DNA of 61,064 nt from Caulobacter sp. SLTY. GTDB taxonomy: Bacteria; Pseudomonadota; Alphaproteobacteria; Caulobacterales; Caulobacteraceae. The stretch is taken from contig NZ_JAAALA010000025.1 of the NCBI RefSeq assembly GCF_009905535.1, positions 1-61,064 on the forward strand, in the 5' to 3' direction. A model generated the notes under the pieces. The model saw only the letters and a list, made by a program, of their open reading frames with translations. It was not told where the DNA came from and searched no databases. The position numbers were made by a program, and so were the translations under genes. Below are positions 24,455 through 34,900 of the stretch, in pieces. Within the stretch, counting starts at the first letter, position 1. Every line of letters begins with the position of its first letter.

Positions 24455-26034
24455 AGGCGTTGAAACTCATTCCCGCCCTGCTGGCCGTCGCCGGCCTGCT
24501 CTGCGGCCCGGTCGCGGCCCAGCCCCTGGCCGGCGGCCCGCCGCCAGCGCCCAGCGCCTATGACGGCTCCCCGACCATGCGGGTGGACCTGGCGGCCGGC
24601 GCCGGCGCCCAGATGCTCAGCCTGCCGCGCGGCAAGTCGGCCATCGTCGATCTGCCGGTCGATGCGCGCGACGTGCTGGTCACCAATCCGGCGGTGGCCG
24701 ACGCTGTGCTGCGCACCCCCCGCCGCATCTACATCCTCGGCCTGACGGCGGGACAGACCGACGCGGTCTTCTTCGACGGCGCCGGGCGCCGCATCCTGTC
24801 GCTGAACGTGCGGGTGGACCAGGACGTCACCGCCCTGGCCGACACCATCAACCGCATCCTGCCCGGATCGCGGGTGACCATCGAGCCGGTGGCCGACTCC
24901 ATCATCCTGTCGGGCCTGGTCCTGACTCCCGCCGACGCCGACAAGGCCGGCCAGATCGCGCAGCGGTTCGTGGCCAAGCCCGAGCAGGTGCTGAACATGA
25001 TCCAGGTGGCCGGCAAGGACCAGGTCACCCTCAAGGTCCGCGTGGTCGAGGTGAACCGCAATGTGGTCAAGCAGCTGGGCTTCGACCTCAACGCCGTGCT
25101 TGGCCAAGTCGGCCTGGACCAACTGACCTTTGCAACCGCCGCCACCTTCGGCATCAATGGCTCGCTGCTGGGCGGTCTGACCGGCGGCTATTCGCTGGAC
25201 ACCACCAAGGCCCCGGTGATGCAACAGCCCTGCGGCGCCGGCTGGCCCGCCGGATCGCTCTGCAATGTCATCGTGCGCGGTCCCGCCGACGCGCCAAACT
25301 TCGACACCGCCACACCCCAGAACGTCATCGGCTCCGACGGCGTCAACAAGGCCAACGCCACCATCAAGGCCTTCGAGCGGGTCGGCCTGGTCCGCACCCT
25401 GGCCGAGCCCTACCTGACCACCTCCAGCGGCGAGCCGGCCAACTTCCTGGCCGGCGGCGAGTTTCCGGTCCCCACGGGCCAGGACACCAGCGGACGGGTG
25501 ACCATCGAGTTCAAGAAGTACGGCGTTGGTCTCGGCTTCACCCCGGTGGTGATGTCGGGCGGTCGCATCAACATGAAGATCTCGGTCGAGGTCTCCGAGC
25601 TCAGCAACGCCGGCGCCTTCACCGTCGGCACCGGCACCTCCTCGGTGCTGACCGTTCCCGGGCTGTCGGTGCGGCGCGCCGAAAACGTGGTCGAGATGCC
25701 GTCCGGCGGCACCATGATGATCGCCGGCCTGCTGCAGGAGCGCTCGGCCCAGAACCTCGACAGCCTGCCTGGGCTGATGAACATGCCGATCGTCGGCACC
25801 CTGTTCCGCAGCCGCGACTTCACCTCGGGCCAGACCGAGCTGGTCATCCTGGTCACCCCCTACATCGTCGACCCCCAGGCGCCCCGCCAGTTCCAGACCC
25901 CGGCAGACGGCCTCCAGCTGGCCTCGGACCCCGAGACCCTGCTGCTCGGCAAGCTGAACCGGGCCGTCAAGGCGCCGCCCGGGGCCAACGCCGGCCGCCG
26001 CTACCAAGGTCCCATCGGATACGTGATCGAGTAA
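24451..26034 (+). CDS. cpaC: Secretin CpaC/RcpA
   Basis: Outer-membrane secretin that forms the pilus exit channel. The 527-aa protein has a signal peptide (LLAVAGLLCGPVAAQ), then the pilus-assembly N-domain (LPRGKSAIVDLPVDARDVLV, VTNPAVADAVL), then a BON-like block (DTINRILPGSRVTIEPVADS). The secretin domain ends in VVEMPSGGTMMIAGLLQER and GTLFRSRDFTSGQTELVILV, the classic secretin signature. It overlaps cpaB by 4 nt and is followed 5 nt later by cpaD. Confidence 0.96.
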   Translation: MKALKLIPALLAVAGLLCGPVAAQPLAGGPPPAPSAYDGSPTMRVDLAAGAGAQMLSLPRGKSAIVDLPVDARDVLVTNPAVADAVLRTPRRIYILGLTAGQTDAVFFDGAGRRILSLNVRVDQDVTALADTINRILPGSRVTIEPVADSIILSGLVLTPADADKAGQIAQRFVAKPEQVLNMIQVAGKDQVTLKVRVVEVNRNVVKQLGFDLNAVLGQVGLDQLTFATAATFGINGSLLGGLTGGYSLDTTKAPVMQQPCGAGWPAGSLCNVIVRGPADAPNFDTATPQNVIGSDGVNKANATIKAFERVGLVRTLAEPYLTTSSGEPANFLAGGEFPVPTGQDTSGRVTIEFKKYGVGLGFTPVVMSGGRINMKISVEVSELSNAGAFTVGTGTSSVLTVPGLSVRRAENVVEMPSGGTMMIAGLLQERSAQNLDSLPGLMNMPIVGTLFRSRDFTSGQTELVILVTPYIVDPQAPRQFQTPADGLQLASDPETLLLGKLNRAVKAPPGANAGRRYQGPIGYVIE

Positions 26035-26039
26035 CAGCC

Positions 26040-26726
26040 ATGACCCCGCGCATCCTCCTCCTCTCCGCTCTTTCCTCAGCCGCCCTCCTGGCCGGCTGCG
26101 CCACCGCGACGGGGCCGCAGGTCGATCAGACCACCGCCACGCCGCTCGACGCCTGGGGCAAGGAGGTCAAGGTCCTGGCCCAGCCGCAGGACATCCGCCT
26201 GGCCCCGCACGACACCGGCCTGTCGACCAACCAGTCGAACGCCCTGGAAGGCTTCGTCGGCAACTGGCTGGATGCGGAGGGCCGCGAGATCGTGGTCCGC
26301 GCCCCTGACACCGGCCCCTCGGCCCGCGGCGCAAACCGCGTGGCCTGGGACGCCCGCGACCGGCTGCTGTCCCTGGGGGTGCCGGCGGGCCGCATCCGCA
26401 TGCAGGCCTATGACGGGGGCGACGATCCCCGCGCCCCAGTGGTGGTCAGCTTCAACCGCTATGTGGTCGAGACGCCCAAGTGCGGGACCTGGCGCAACAT
26501 GAGCCACAGCAACGACAACCGGGTCTATGACAACTTCGGCTGCGCGGTGACCTCCAATCTGGCCCAGCAGGTAGCCAATCCCGAGGATCTGATCGAGCCG
26601 CGCGACATGCCGCTGGGCGACGCCCAGAACCGGACCACCATGTTCGACAAGTTCCGCAAGGGCGAGGCCACCGGCTCGGCCCGTGACGAGGTCGCCAAGG
26701 CCGCTGTTTCGCAGGTGGTGAACTAA
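26040..26726 (+). CDS. cpaD: Pilus biogenesis lipoprotein CpaD
   Basis: A 228-aa lipoprotein partner of the secretin. The signal sequence ends in the lipobox LLAGC (Cys about residue 20). The body contains VVSFNRYVVETPKCGTWRNM and the conserved block FGCAVTSNLAQQVANPEDLI, typical of CpaD. It probably helps place or stabilise CpaC in the outer membrane. It lies 5 nt after cpaC and 4 nt before cpaE. Confidence 0.93.
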   Translation: MTPRILLLSALSSAALLAGCATATGPQVDQTTATPLDAWGKEVKVLAQPQDIRLAPHDTGLSTNQSNALEGFVGNWLDAEGREIVVRAPDTGPSARGANRVAWDARDRLLSLGVPAGRIRMQAYDGGDDPRAPVVVSFNRYVVETPKCGTWRNMSHSNDNRVYDNFGCAVTSNLAQQVANPEDLIEPRDMPLGDAQNRTTMFDKFRKGEATGSARDEVAKAAVSQVVN

Positions 26727-26730
26727 TCCC

Positions 26731-28248
26731 ATGCAGCCGCGTCCCGCAGACGATCCGTTCGACCTGGGCTTCGACGCCGAAGACGAGTTCGCCACGCCGT
26801 CTCAAGCGCCGGCGGCGGACCCGTGGGCCGACCTCGGCTCACCCATGGGCTCGGTCTCGCCTCAGGCCGCCGACCCCTTCGCGGCCGATCCTTTCGCGCC
26901 TGCTCCCCTGAAGGCGGATCCCTACGGCGCCGATCCGTTCGCTGATTTCCCCCCCGCCCGTCCGAATGACGAGTTCGAGTCCCCGCGTATGGTTGCCGCC
27001 CCCGCTTACAATCCCGTCCACGATCTGCATGCCGGGGTCGAAGCCGCCCTCGGCGAAGCCCAGGTTCCCCGGATCACCATCCACGTCTTCTGCGCCCGCA
27101 CCGACACCGCCGAGGTCATCGAACGGTCCAGCGCCGACCGGCGCCTGTCGCGGGCCTCCACCGTGGTGCGGGCCGGCGGTCTGGCGGCGGCGGTGGAGCA
27201 ATACCAGAACCAGCCGACCCCCAGCCTGGTGGTCGTCGAGAGCCTCGATCCGGCCCCGGAGATGATCGCCCAGCTCGACCGCCTGGCCGAGGTCTGTGAT
27301 CCGGGCACCAAGGTGATGGTGATCGGCAACGCCAACGACATCGCGCTCTACCGCGAGCTGATGCGGCGGGGCGTGAGCGAATACCTGGTCCCGCCGCTGA
27401 AACCGCTTCAGGTGATCAGCGCCATCGCCGGCCTCTACGCTGACCCGGCCTCGCCCTTCACCGGCCGCCAGATCGCCTTCGTCGGCGCCCGCGGCGGGTC
27501 CGGCGCCTCGACCCTGGCCCACAATGTGGCCTGGACGATCAGTGAGCGGATCCAGGCCGGCACGGTGATCGTCGACTACGACCTGGCCTTCGGCACGGCC
27601 GGCCTCAACTTCAACCACGACCCGCTGCAGGGTGTGGTCGATGCGCTGGGCCAACCCGACCGTCTCGATCCTGTCCTGATGGACCGGATGATGGCCCGCT
27701 GCACCGATCGCTTGAGCCTGTTCGCCGCCCCGGCGACCCTGGACAGCGACTACGACATCGCGGGCGACGCCTATGAGGAGGTGACGCAGAAGATCCGCGC
27801 CGCCGCCCCCTATGTGGTGCTCGACATCCCGCACGGCTGGAACAGCTGGACCCGCCGGATGCTGATCGGCTCCGACGACCTGGTGATCGTCGCCACGCCG
27901 GACCTGGCCTCGCTGCGCAACGCCAAAAACATGGTCGACCTGGTCCGCCAGGCCCGGCCGAACGACAATCCGCCCCGGCTGGTGCTGAACCAGGTGGGCC
28001 TGCCCGGCCGGCCGGAGATCCCGGCCAAGGATTTCGGCGATGCCTTGGGCATCGCCCCGTCCATGGTCATCGGCTTCGACGCCAAGACCTTCGGCCAGGC
28101 CGCCAACAACGGGCAGATGATCCCCGAGAGCGCGCCCAAGTCGAAGGCCGCCGCCGACATCGAGTCCCTGGCCCAGCTGATCAGCCGGCGCGACCCGCCG
28201 GCCGTCCAGAAGACGTCCATGCTCTCCGGCCTGTTCAGGAAGAAGTAG
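26731..28248 (+). CDS. cpaE: Pilus localisation ATPase CpaE/TadZ
   Basis: A 505-aa ParA/MinD-like protein that positions Tad pili at the pole. Residues 1-95 are an acidic, repeat-rich leader with PFAADPFAPAP and DPYGADPFADF. A receiver-like domain without a clear phospho-acceptor follows (ITIHVFCARTDTAEVI to about 240). The ATPase domain starts with the P-loop variant GARGGSGASTLAHNVAW near residue 253. Further motifs are VIVDYDLAFGTAGLNF and YVVLDIPHGW. The stop abuts the cpaF start. The long N-terminal repeat leader is the odd part. Confidence 0.94.
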   Translation: MQPRPADDPFDLGFDAEDEFATPSQAPAADPWADLGSPMGSVSPQAADPFAADPFAPAPLKADPYGADPFADFPPARPNDEFESPRMVAAPAYNPVHDLHAGVEAALGEAQVPRITIHVFCARTDTAEVIERSSADRRLSRASTVVRAGGLAAAVEQYQNQPTPSLVVVESLDPAPEMIAQLDRLAEVCDPGTKVMVIGNANDIALYRELMRRGVSEYLVPPLKPLQVISAIAGLYADPASPFTGRQIAFVGARGGSGASTLAHNVAWTISERIQAGTVIVDYDLAFGTAGLNFNHDPLQGVVDALGQPDRLDPVLMDRMMARCTDRLSLFAAPATLDSDYDIAGDAYEEVTQKIRAAAPYVVLDIPHGWNSWTRRMLIGSDDLVIVATPDLASLRNAKNMVDLVRQARPNDNPPRLVLNQVGLPGRPEIPAKDFGDALGIAPSMVIGFDAKTFGQAANNGQMIPESAPKSKAAADIESLAQLISRRDPPAVQKTSMLSGLFRKK

Positions 28249-29760
28249 GTGTTCGGCAAGCGCGCATCCGACGGCGCCCCGGCGCCCGCCCGGCCGGCCC
28301 CGCCGCCGGCCCTCACGGGCGCGCCGGCCCCGACCCGCCCGCAGGGCGCCGCGCCGACCACCCGTCCCGGCGGTCCGCCGGTGGGCGGTCCGGGCAAGCC
28401 GCAATCGGAAGCGGCGATGCGCAGCAATGCGGTGATGGACAAGCTCAAGGAGGCCCAGGCCCCGGCCACGGAGATCATCCGTGAACAGAGCGACTACTAC
28501 CACGCCACCAAGACCACCATCTTCAACGCTCTGCTCAACACCATCGACCTGAGCCAGCTGGCCCAGCTCGACACCAGCGCCGCGGCGGCGGAGATCAAGG
28601 ACATCGTCGCCGAGCTGGTGGCGATCAAGAACGTCTCGATGTCGGTCGCCGAGACCGAGCACCTGGTCCAGGACATCATCAACGACGTCCTCGGCTATGG
28701 CCCGCTCGAGCCTTTGCTGGCCCGCGACGATATCAGCGACGTGATGGTCAACGGCGCCGCCCGGGTGTTCATCGAAGTCGGCGGCAAGACGCAGCTCACC
28801 AACGTCCGCTTCCGCGACAACGCCCAGCTGATGAACATCTGCCAGCGGATCGTCAGCCAGGTCGGCCGGCGGGTGGATGAAAGCTCGCCCATCTGTGACG
28901 CCCGCCTGCCGGACGGGTCGCGCGTGAACGTCATCGCCCCGCCGCTGGCCCTCGATGGCCCGACCCTGACCATCCGGAAGTTCAAGAAGGACAAGCTGAC
29001 GATGAAGGACCTGGTGGACTTCAGGTCCATCAGTCCGGAAGGCGCGCGGGTTCTGGGCGTGATCGGCGCCTGCCGCTGCAACGTGATCATCTCGGGCGGC
29101 ACCGGCTCTGGCAAGACCACCCTGCTCAACACCATGACCGCCTTCATCGACCCGACCGAGCGGGTGATCACCTGCGAGGACGCGGCCGAACTGCAGCTGC
29201 AACAGCCGCACGTCGTGCGCCTGGAAACCCGGCCGCCCAACCTGGAAGGCCAGGGCCAGATCACCATGCGGGACCTGGTCAAGAACTGTCTGCGGATGCG
29301 GCCCGAGCGGATCATCGTCGGCGAAGTCCGCGGCCCGGAGGCCTTCGACCTGCTGCAGGCGATGAACACCGGCCACGACGGCTCCATGGGCACCCTGCAC
29401 AGCAACAGCCCGCGCGAAGCGATCAGCCGGATCGAGAGCATGATCACCATGGGCGGCTACGGCCTGCCCTCCAAGACCATCCGCGAGATGATCACCGGCT
29501 CTGTCGACGTGATCATCCAGGCTGCTCGCCTGCGCGACGGTTCGCGCCGGATCACCCATGTGACCGAGGTGGTCGGGCTGGAAGGGGACGTGATCGTCAC
29601 CCAGGACCTGTTCGTCTACGAGATGACCGGAGAGGACGAGGCCGGCAAGATCGTCGGCAAGCACCGCTCCACCGGTATCGCCCGCCCGCGTTTCTGGGAC
29701 CGCGCCCGCTATTACGGCCTGGAACGAGAACTCGCCGAGGCCCTGGACGCGGCGGAGTAG
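28249..29760 (+). CDS. cpaF: Pilus assembly/retraction ATPase CpaF/TadA
   Basis: Hexameric secretion ATPase powering the Tad pilus. The 503-aa protein starts with GTG directly after the cpaE stop. A Pro/Ala-rich leader (residues 1-60) precedes the N-terminal domain and the catalytic core: Walker A SGGTGSGKTTLLNTM near residue 282, ITCEDAAELQLQQPHVVRLE (Asp box), RIIVGEVRGPEAFDLLQAM (Walker B), and GSMGTLHSNSPREA (His box). All ATPase elements appear intact. tadB follows 6 nt downstream. Confidence 0.97.
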   Translation: MFGKRASDGAPAPARPAPPPALTGAPAPTRPQGAAPTTRPGGPPVGGPGKPQSEAAMRSNAVMDKLKEAQAPATEIIREQSDYYHATKTTIFNALLNTIDLSQLAQLDTSAAAAEIKDIVAELVAIKNVSMSVAETEHLVQDIINDVLGYGPLEPLLARDDISDVMVNGAARVFIEVGGKTQLTNVRFRDNAQLMNICQRIVSQVGRRVDESSPICDARLPDGSRVNVIAPPLALDGPTLTIRKFKKDKLTMKDLVDFRSISPEGARVLGVIGACRCNVIISGGTGSGKTTLLNTMTAFIDPTERVITCEDAAELQLQQPHVVRLETRPPNLEGQGQITMRDLVKNCLRMRPERIIVGEVRGPEAFDLLQAMNTGHDGSMGTLHSNSPREAISRIESMITMGGYGLPSKTIREMITGSVDVIIQAARLRDGSRRITHVTEVVGLEGDVIVTQDLFVYEMTGEDEAGKIVGKHRSTGIARPRFWDRARYYGLERELAEALDAAE

Positions 29761-29766
29761 CGGGCG

Positions 29767-30744
29767 ATGCTGACCATCCTCATCGCCGTGCTCGCCTTCG
29801 TCGCAATCGCCGGCATCGGGTTCGCCTTCGCCGGCAATGGCGGCTCGTCCAAGGTGACCAAGCGGGCCCAGGCGATCGTCTCCGGCGGCACGGCCCAGAC
29901 CCGCAAGACCGCCGCCCGCGCCGCCGCCAATACCCCGGAAGTTCGCCGCAAGCAGATCCTGAAGACCCTCAAGGAGCAGGAAAAGCAGCAGAAGAAGATC
30001 ACCCTCAACCTGGCCGCCAAGCTTCAGCAGGCCGGCCTGAAGGGCAATGTCCGCAACTTCTGGATCGTCAGCGGCGTCCTCGGCGCCACGGTGCTGGGCC
30101 TGGTCTTGCTGTTGACCTCAAACCCGTGGATGGGGCTGGGCGCCGGCTTCGCCGCGGGCCTGGGGCTGCCGCGCTGGGTGGTCAACTTCCTGGCCAACCG
30201 GCGGATCAAGAAGTTCACCGAACACTTCAGCGACGCGATCGACATCATCGTGCGGGGCATCAAGTCGGGCCTTCCGGTCCACGACTGCCTGAAGATCATC
30301 GGCCGCGAGAGCCCCGAGCCCCTGGCCGGCGAATTCCGCGGCCTGGTCGAGAACGTCGGCGTCGGCGTCTCGATCGATGCGGCCCTGGAGAAGATGTATC
30401 AGCGCATGCCGACCAACGAGCTGCGCTTCTTCTCCATTGTCCTGGCCATCCAGCAGAAGACCGGCGGCAACCTGGCCGAAGCCCTGAACAACCTGTCCCA
30501 GGTGCTCCGGGCCCGGAAGCTGATGCGCGAGAAGATCAAGGCCCTGTCCTCGGAAGCCATCGCGTCCAGCTTTATCATCGGCAGCCTGCCGCCGGGCGTG
30601 GTGGTGCTGATCACCGTGACCACCCCCACCTACATGGCCCCCATGTTCAGCGAGCCGCGCGGCCACCTGATGCTGATGGGGGCGGCCTTCTGGATGGCCT
30701 GCGGCATCTTCGTGATGCGCAAGATGATCAACTTCAAGTTCTGA
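29767..30744 (+). CDS. tadB: Tad inner-membrane platform protein TadB (CpaG)
   Basis: A 325-aa T2SSF-domain protein. An N-terminal helix (LTILIAVLAFVAIAGIGFAF) is followed by a charged cytoplasmic segment (LKTLKEQEKQQKK), then two helices, then the cytoplasmic T2SSF domain with FSDAIDIIVRGIKSGLPVHD and LRFFSIVLAIQQKTGGNLAE. A C-terminal membrane pair completes it. It pairs with TadC to form the platform on which CpaF acts. The gap to tadC is 13 nt. Confidence 0.95.
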   Translation: MLTILIAVLAFVAIAGIGFAFAGNGGSSKVTKRAQAIVSGGTAQTRKTAARAAANTPEVRRKQILKTLKEQEKQQKKITLNLAAKLQQAGLKGNVRNFWIVSGVLGATVLGLVLLLTSNPWMGLGAGFAAGLGLPRWVVNFLANRRIKKFTEHFSDAIDIIVRGIKSGLPVHDCLKIIGRESPEPLAGEFRGLVENVGVGVSIDAALEKMYQRMPTNELRFFSIVLAIQQKTGGNLAEALNNLSQVLRARKLMREKIKALSSEAIASSFIIGSLPPGVVVLITVTTPTYMAPMFSEPRGHLMLMGAAFWMACGIFVMRKMINFKF

Positions 30745-30757
30745 CGGGGAGCACGCC

Positions 30758-31744
30758 ATGAGCCTCGTCAATACCCTGACCGACCCGGACAACATCCTCA
30801 CCGCCTTCGTGGCGGCGGTGTCGTTCGCGACCATCGTCACCCTCGTCTCGCCGATGCTGCGCAGCGACAAGCTGGAGGGCCGGCTGAAGTCGGTGGCCAA
30901 CCGCCGCGAGGAACTGCGAAAGCGAAACCGCGAGGCCCTCAGCAAGAAGGGCCAGGCCCAGAACTCGACCCTGCGTCACACCGACACCGGCCTCTACAAG
31001 AACGTCGTCGACCGGCTGCAGCTGTCGAAGCTGCTCGAGGATCCCAAGGTGGTGGACAAGCTGGCCCAGGCCGGTTTCCGCGGCCCCCGGCCGATCAGCA
31101 CCTTCTACTTCTTCCGCTTCGTGATGCCGTTCGTGTTCGCCATTCTGGTGGCCTTCTACCTGTTCGTGGTCAACGACTTCGGCCTGCAGACCATGCAGAA
31201 GTTCAGCGCCTGCGTGGCCGCCCTGCTGATCGGCTACTACGCCCCCAACATCTACATCTCCAACATCGCCACCAAGCGGCGCGAAAGCATCGTCGCGGCC
31301 TTCCCGGACAGCCTCGACCTGCTGTTGATCTGCGTCGAGAGCGGCATGTCGATCGAGGCGGCGATCATGAAGGTCAGCCAGGAGGTCGGCGGCACCTCCA
31401 TCGAACTGGCCGAGGAGCTCAGCCTGCTGACCGCAGAACTCAGCTACCTGCCTGAGCGCCGCATGGCCTATGAGGGCCTGGCCAAGCGCACCAACCATCC
31501 GGGCATCAAGTCGGTGGCCACCGCCATGATCCAGGCTGAGCGCTACGGCACCCCGCTGGGCTCGGCCCTGCGGGTCATGGCCAAGGAAAACCGCGAGCTG
31601 CGCCTCTCCGCCGCCGAAAAGAAGGCGGCCGCCCTGCCGGCCAAGCTGACCGTGCCGATGATCCTGTTCTTCCTGCCCGTGCTGTTCGTGGTGATCCTCG
31701 GTCCCGCGATCATCAAGGTGCAGGACATCATGGCCAAGCAGTAG
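30758..31744 (+). CDS. tadC: Tad inner-membrane platform protein TadC (CpaH)
   Basis: A 328-aa T2SSF-domain protein, the last gene of the pilus operon. One N-terminal helix, a charged segment (RREELRKRNREALSKKG), two central helices and the T2SSF domain (FPDSLDLLLICVESGMSIEA, ELSYLPERRMAYEGLAKR) are followed by a C-terminal helix (MILFFLPVLFVVILGPAII). A damaged copy of its last 117 nt is found at 42149-42264, after the third RTX gene. The first RTX gene starts 166 nt after this stop. Confidence 0.95.
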   Translation: MSLVNTLTDPDNILTAFVAAVSFATIVTLVSPMLRSDKLEGRLKSVANRREELRKRNREALSKKGQAQNSTLRHTDTGLYKNVVDRLQLSKLLEDPKVVDKLAQAGFRGPRPISTFYFFRFVMPFVFAILVAFYLFVVNDFGLQTMQKFSACVAALLIGYYAPNIYISNIATKRRESIVAAFPDSLDLLLICVESGMSIEAAIMKVSQEVGGTSIELAEELSLLTAELSYLPERRMAYEGLAKRTNHPGIKSVATAMIQAERYGTPLGSALRVMAKENRELRLSAAEKKAAALPAKLTVPMILFFLPVLFVVILGPAIIKVQDIMAKQ

Positions 31745-31870
31745 CAACAGGGTTCTTTTTCGCCCCGGGGTTGCTTTGAATTTTCAGCACGCGCCGGTAT
31801 CTCAAGTCAAATAACGACGTTGTCGCCTTTGCTACCCCTTGGTATGGCTTGCCGCAGTGGGGGAGCGTTA

Positions 31871-31904
31871 GCATTCGCGCGGCGTGGGTCTCCCGTTTGG
31901 GAGC
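31871..31904 (+). promoter_or_regulatory. Conserved leader with Shine-Dalgarno hairpin, RTX gene 1
   Basis: GCATTCGCGCGGCGTG is followed by CTCCC-GTTT-GGGAG (31890-31903). The GGGAG is the likely ribosome site, 7 nt before the ATG, and is fully paired in the hairpin. The same 34 nt with two differences precede RTX gene 2. Confidence 0.6.
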
Positions 31905-31910
31905 ACGCTC

Positions 31911-34900
31911 ATGCCTTTCGCGGCCACCCTCAACCTGTCATCGCTGGACGGAACCAACGGCTTCCGCATCTCCGGGGTCCTGGCATCCGGGCACAGCGGC
32001 TATTCGGTCTCCTCTGCTGGAGACCTCAACTTTGACGGGTTCGACGACCTGATCATCGGCGCCCGTTTGGCCAATGGCGGCGCCGGGATATCTTATGTGG
32101 TGTTCGGCGGCGGCGCGGGGTTCGCGGCCAACATCAATGTCTCCGATCTGAATGGAACCAACGGCTTTCGGATCAGCGCGGCGCCAAGCGACTTCCTCGG
32201 CCACTCGGTCGCCTGGGCGGGGGACCTCAACGGCGACACCGTCGATGATCTGATCATCGGGGCCCCGTTCGCCGACTCGACCGGCGACGGCTCCGGCGAC
32301 AGCTATGTGGTGTTCGGAACCGACGAAGGATTCGCAGCCGACTTTGCCGTCTCCAGCCTGAACGGATCCAACGGTTTCCGGATCAGCGGGGAACTGGCCA
32401 GCGACTTCAGCGGCTGGTCGGTCGCCTCCGCCGGGGACATCAACAATGACGGGATAGGTGACCTTATCATCGGGGCCCGGCTCGCCGACCCGAACGGCTC
32501 AGGGTCCGGGGCCAGCTATGTGGTGTTCGGCAGCAACCAGGGGTTCCCGGCCAGCCTGAACCTCTCCGACTTGGACGGTAGCAACGGCTTCCAGATCTCC
32601 GGTGTTGCGGCGGGTGATGAAGGCGGCCGGTCTGTCGCCTCGGCGGGAGACTTCAATGGCGACGGCATCGACGACCTGATCATCGGGGCCAGGTATTCCA
32701 ACACGAACGGCGTCTATTCCGGGACCAGCTACGTGGTGTTCGGCAGCAGCGACATTTTCCCGGCCAATATTGATCTCTCCAGCCTGAATGGAACCAACGG
32801 CTTCCAGATCAGGGGTGAGACGACCCGCGACTACAGCGGCGCGTCGGTCGCGAGGGCGGGCGATATCAACGGCGACGGCCTTGATGACCTCATCATCGGG
32901 GCCTTTGGCGTAGACGCCACCGGCGGCAATGCCGGCGCCAGCTATGTGGTGTTCGGCAGAACGGGGCCGTTCGCGAGCGCTTTTGAACTCTCTAGCCTGA
33001 ATGGTTCAAACGGCTTCCAGATCAATGGCGCGGCGTCAGCTGACGTCAGCGGCATGTCGGTTGCGGCGGCCGGAGACGTCAACGGGGACGGCATCGACGA
33101 CCTGATCATCGGCGCCCCTCGTTCTGACGCGAACGGTGGCAATTCCGGCGCCAGCTATGTGGTGTTCGGCAGCACCGCGGGGTTCGCGGCCGAGCTCAAT
33201 CTCTCCACCCTGAACGGAACCAACGGCTTTCGGATCATCGGGGCGGCGGGCGGGGACTACAGCGGCATGTCCGTCGCCTCGGCCGGCGACGTCAATGGGG
33301 ATGGCGTCGATGATCTGATCATCGGCTCTCCATACGCCGATCCGAACGGTGTTTCCTACGCTGGCGCCAGCTACGTCATCTTCGGCAGGGCGCCGGCCGT
33401 TCCGGTGGTCGAAGTCGGCACGCCCGGCGACGACAGCTACGTCGGCGGGGGCGCGGACGACGACCTCTCGGGCGCGGCCGGCAACGACATCCTGAACGGC
33501 GGTCTGGGCGCGGACATCATGATCGGCGGCCTGGGCGACGACACCTTCTATGTCGATGATCTCAATGACACGGTCGGCGAGAACCCCGGCGAGGGGACCG
33601 ACACGGTCATCTCGACGATCACCTGGACCCTGGCCGCGGACTTTGAACGGCTGACCCTGACCGGCGCGACCGACATCGACGCCACCGGCAACGCCCTGGC
33701 CAACATCCTGACCGGCAATGACGGGGCCAACGTCCTTGATGGCGGAGACGGCAAGGACCTGCTGTACGGGGGGCTGGGCGCCGACGACCTGATCGGCGGG
33801 GCGGGCGGCGACCTGCTGGACGGCGGCGCCGGCGCCGACGCCATGGCCGGCGGCCTGGGCGACGACATCTATCTGGTGGACGACCTGAGCGACACGGTCA
33901 CCGAGGCCGGGGGCGAAGGCAGCGACCGGGTCCGCGCCAGCGTCACCTATACGTTGGGCGCAGAGGTCGAGAACCTGCAGCTCACCGGCTCGGCCAACAT
34001 CGACGGCACGGGCAACGGCCTGGCCAACCAGATCGACGGCAACAGCGGCGACAACATCCTCAGCGGCGGGGGCGGCGCCGACGTCATCCGTGGCAATTCC
34101 GGCCTCGACGAGATGAGCGGGGATGACGGCAATGACCAGCTGCTGGGCGGCGACGGAAACGACGAGCTCTATGGCGGGGACGCCAGCGACATCCTGTCGG
34201 GCGGCGCGGACGACGACACCCTCTATGGCGGCGCCGGTATCGACACGCTCGATGGCGGGACCGGCGCGGACGTCCTCTATGGCGAGGCCGGCAATGACCA
34301 GCTGCAGGGCGGCGACGGAGATGATCAGCTGTTCGGCGGGGCCGACAATGATGTGCTGCGTGGCGGGTCGGGCAGCGACACCCTGACCGGCGGTCTTGGC
34401 GACGACACCTATTATGTGGACGACTATTTCGACACCCTGGTCGAGGCGTCCGGCGAAGGCAGCGACATTGTTCGCAGCACGGTCGATTGGGGGCTGAGCA
34501 GGAACTTTGAACGGCTGATCCTCGAAGGCTCCGGCGACATCGACGGCAGTGGCAATGACCTCAACAACCAGATCACCGGCAACGGCGGGGCCAATCTGCT
34601 GTTCGGCGGCAACGGGAACGACACGCTCAACGGCGGCCTGGGGAACGACGAGATCATCGGCGGCGCGGGCAACGACATCCTGATCGGCGGCGGCGGGGCG
34701 GATGTCTTCTTCGTCCAGATCGAGTCGATCTCGGCCAGCACGGACCTGATCGGCGCCGCCGAGACCGACACCATCAGCGATTACGCCATCGGCCTGGACG
34801 AGATCGATTTCTCGGACGTGGACGCCGACATCTCGACCACCGGCGTGGACGACGCCTTCACCATCGTGTCCGCCTTCGACGGAACCGGCGGCCGGATGAC

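Noticed and set aside
26839..29664. A 941-codon open frame on the minus strand opposite cpaE and cpaF
   Set aside because: It is a shadow of GC-rich codons. Both plus-strand genes have intact family motifs, and the minus frame has only His/Asp/Gly-rich low-complexity sequence.
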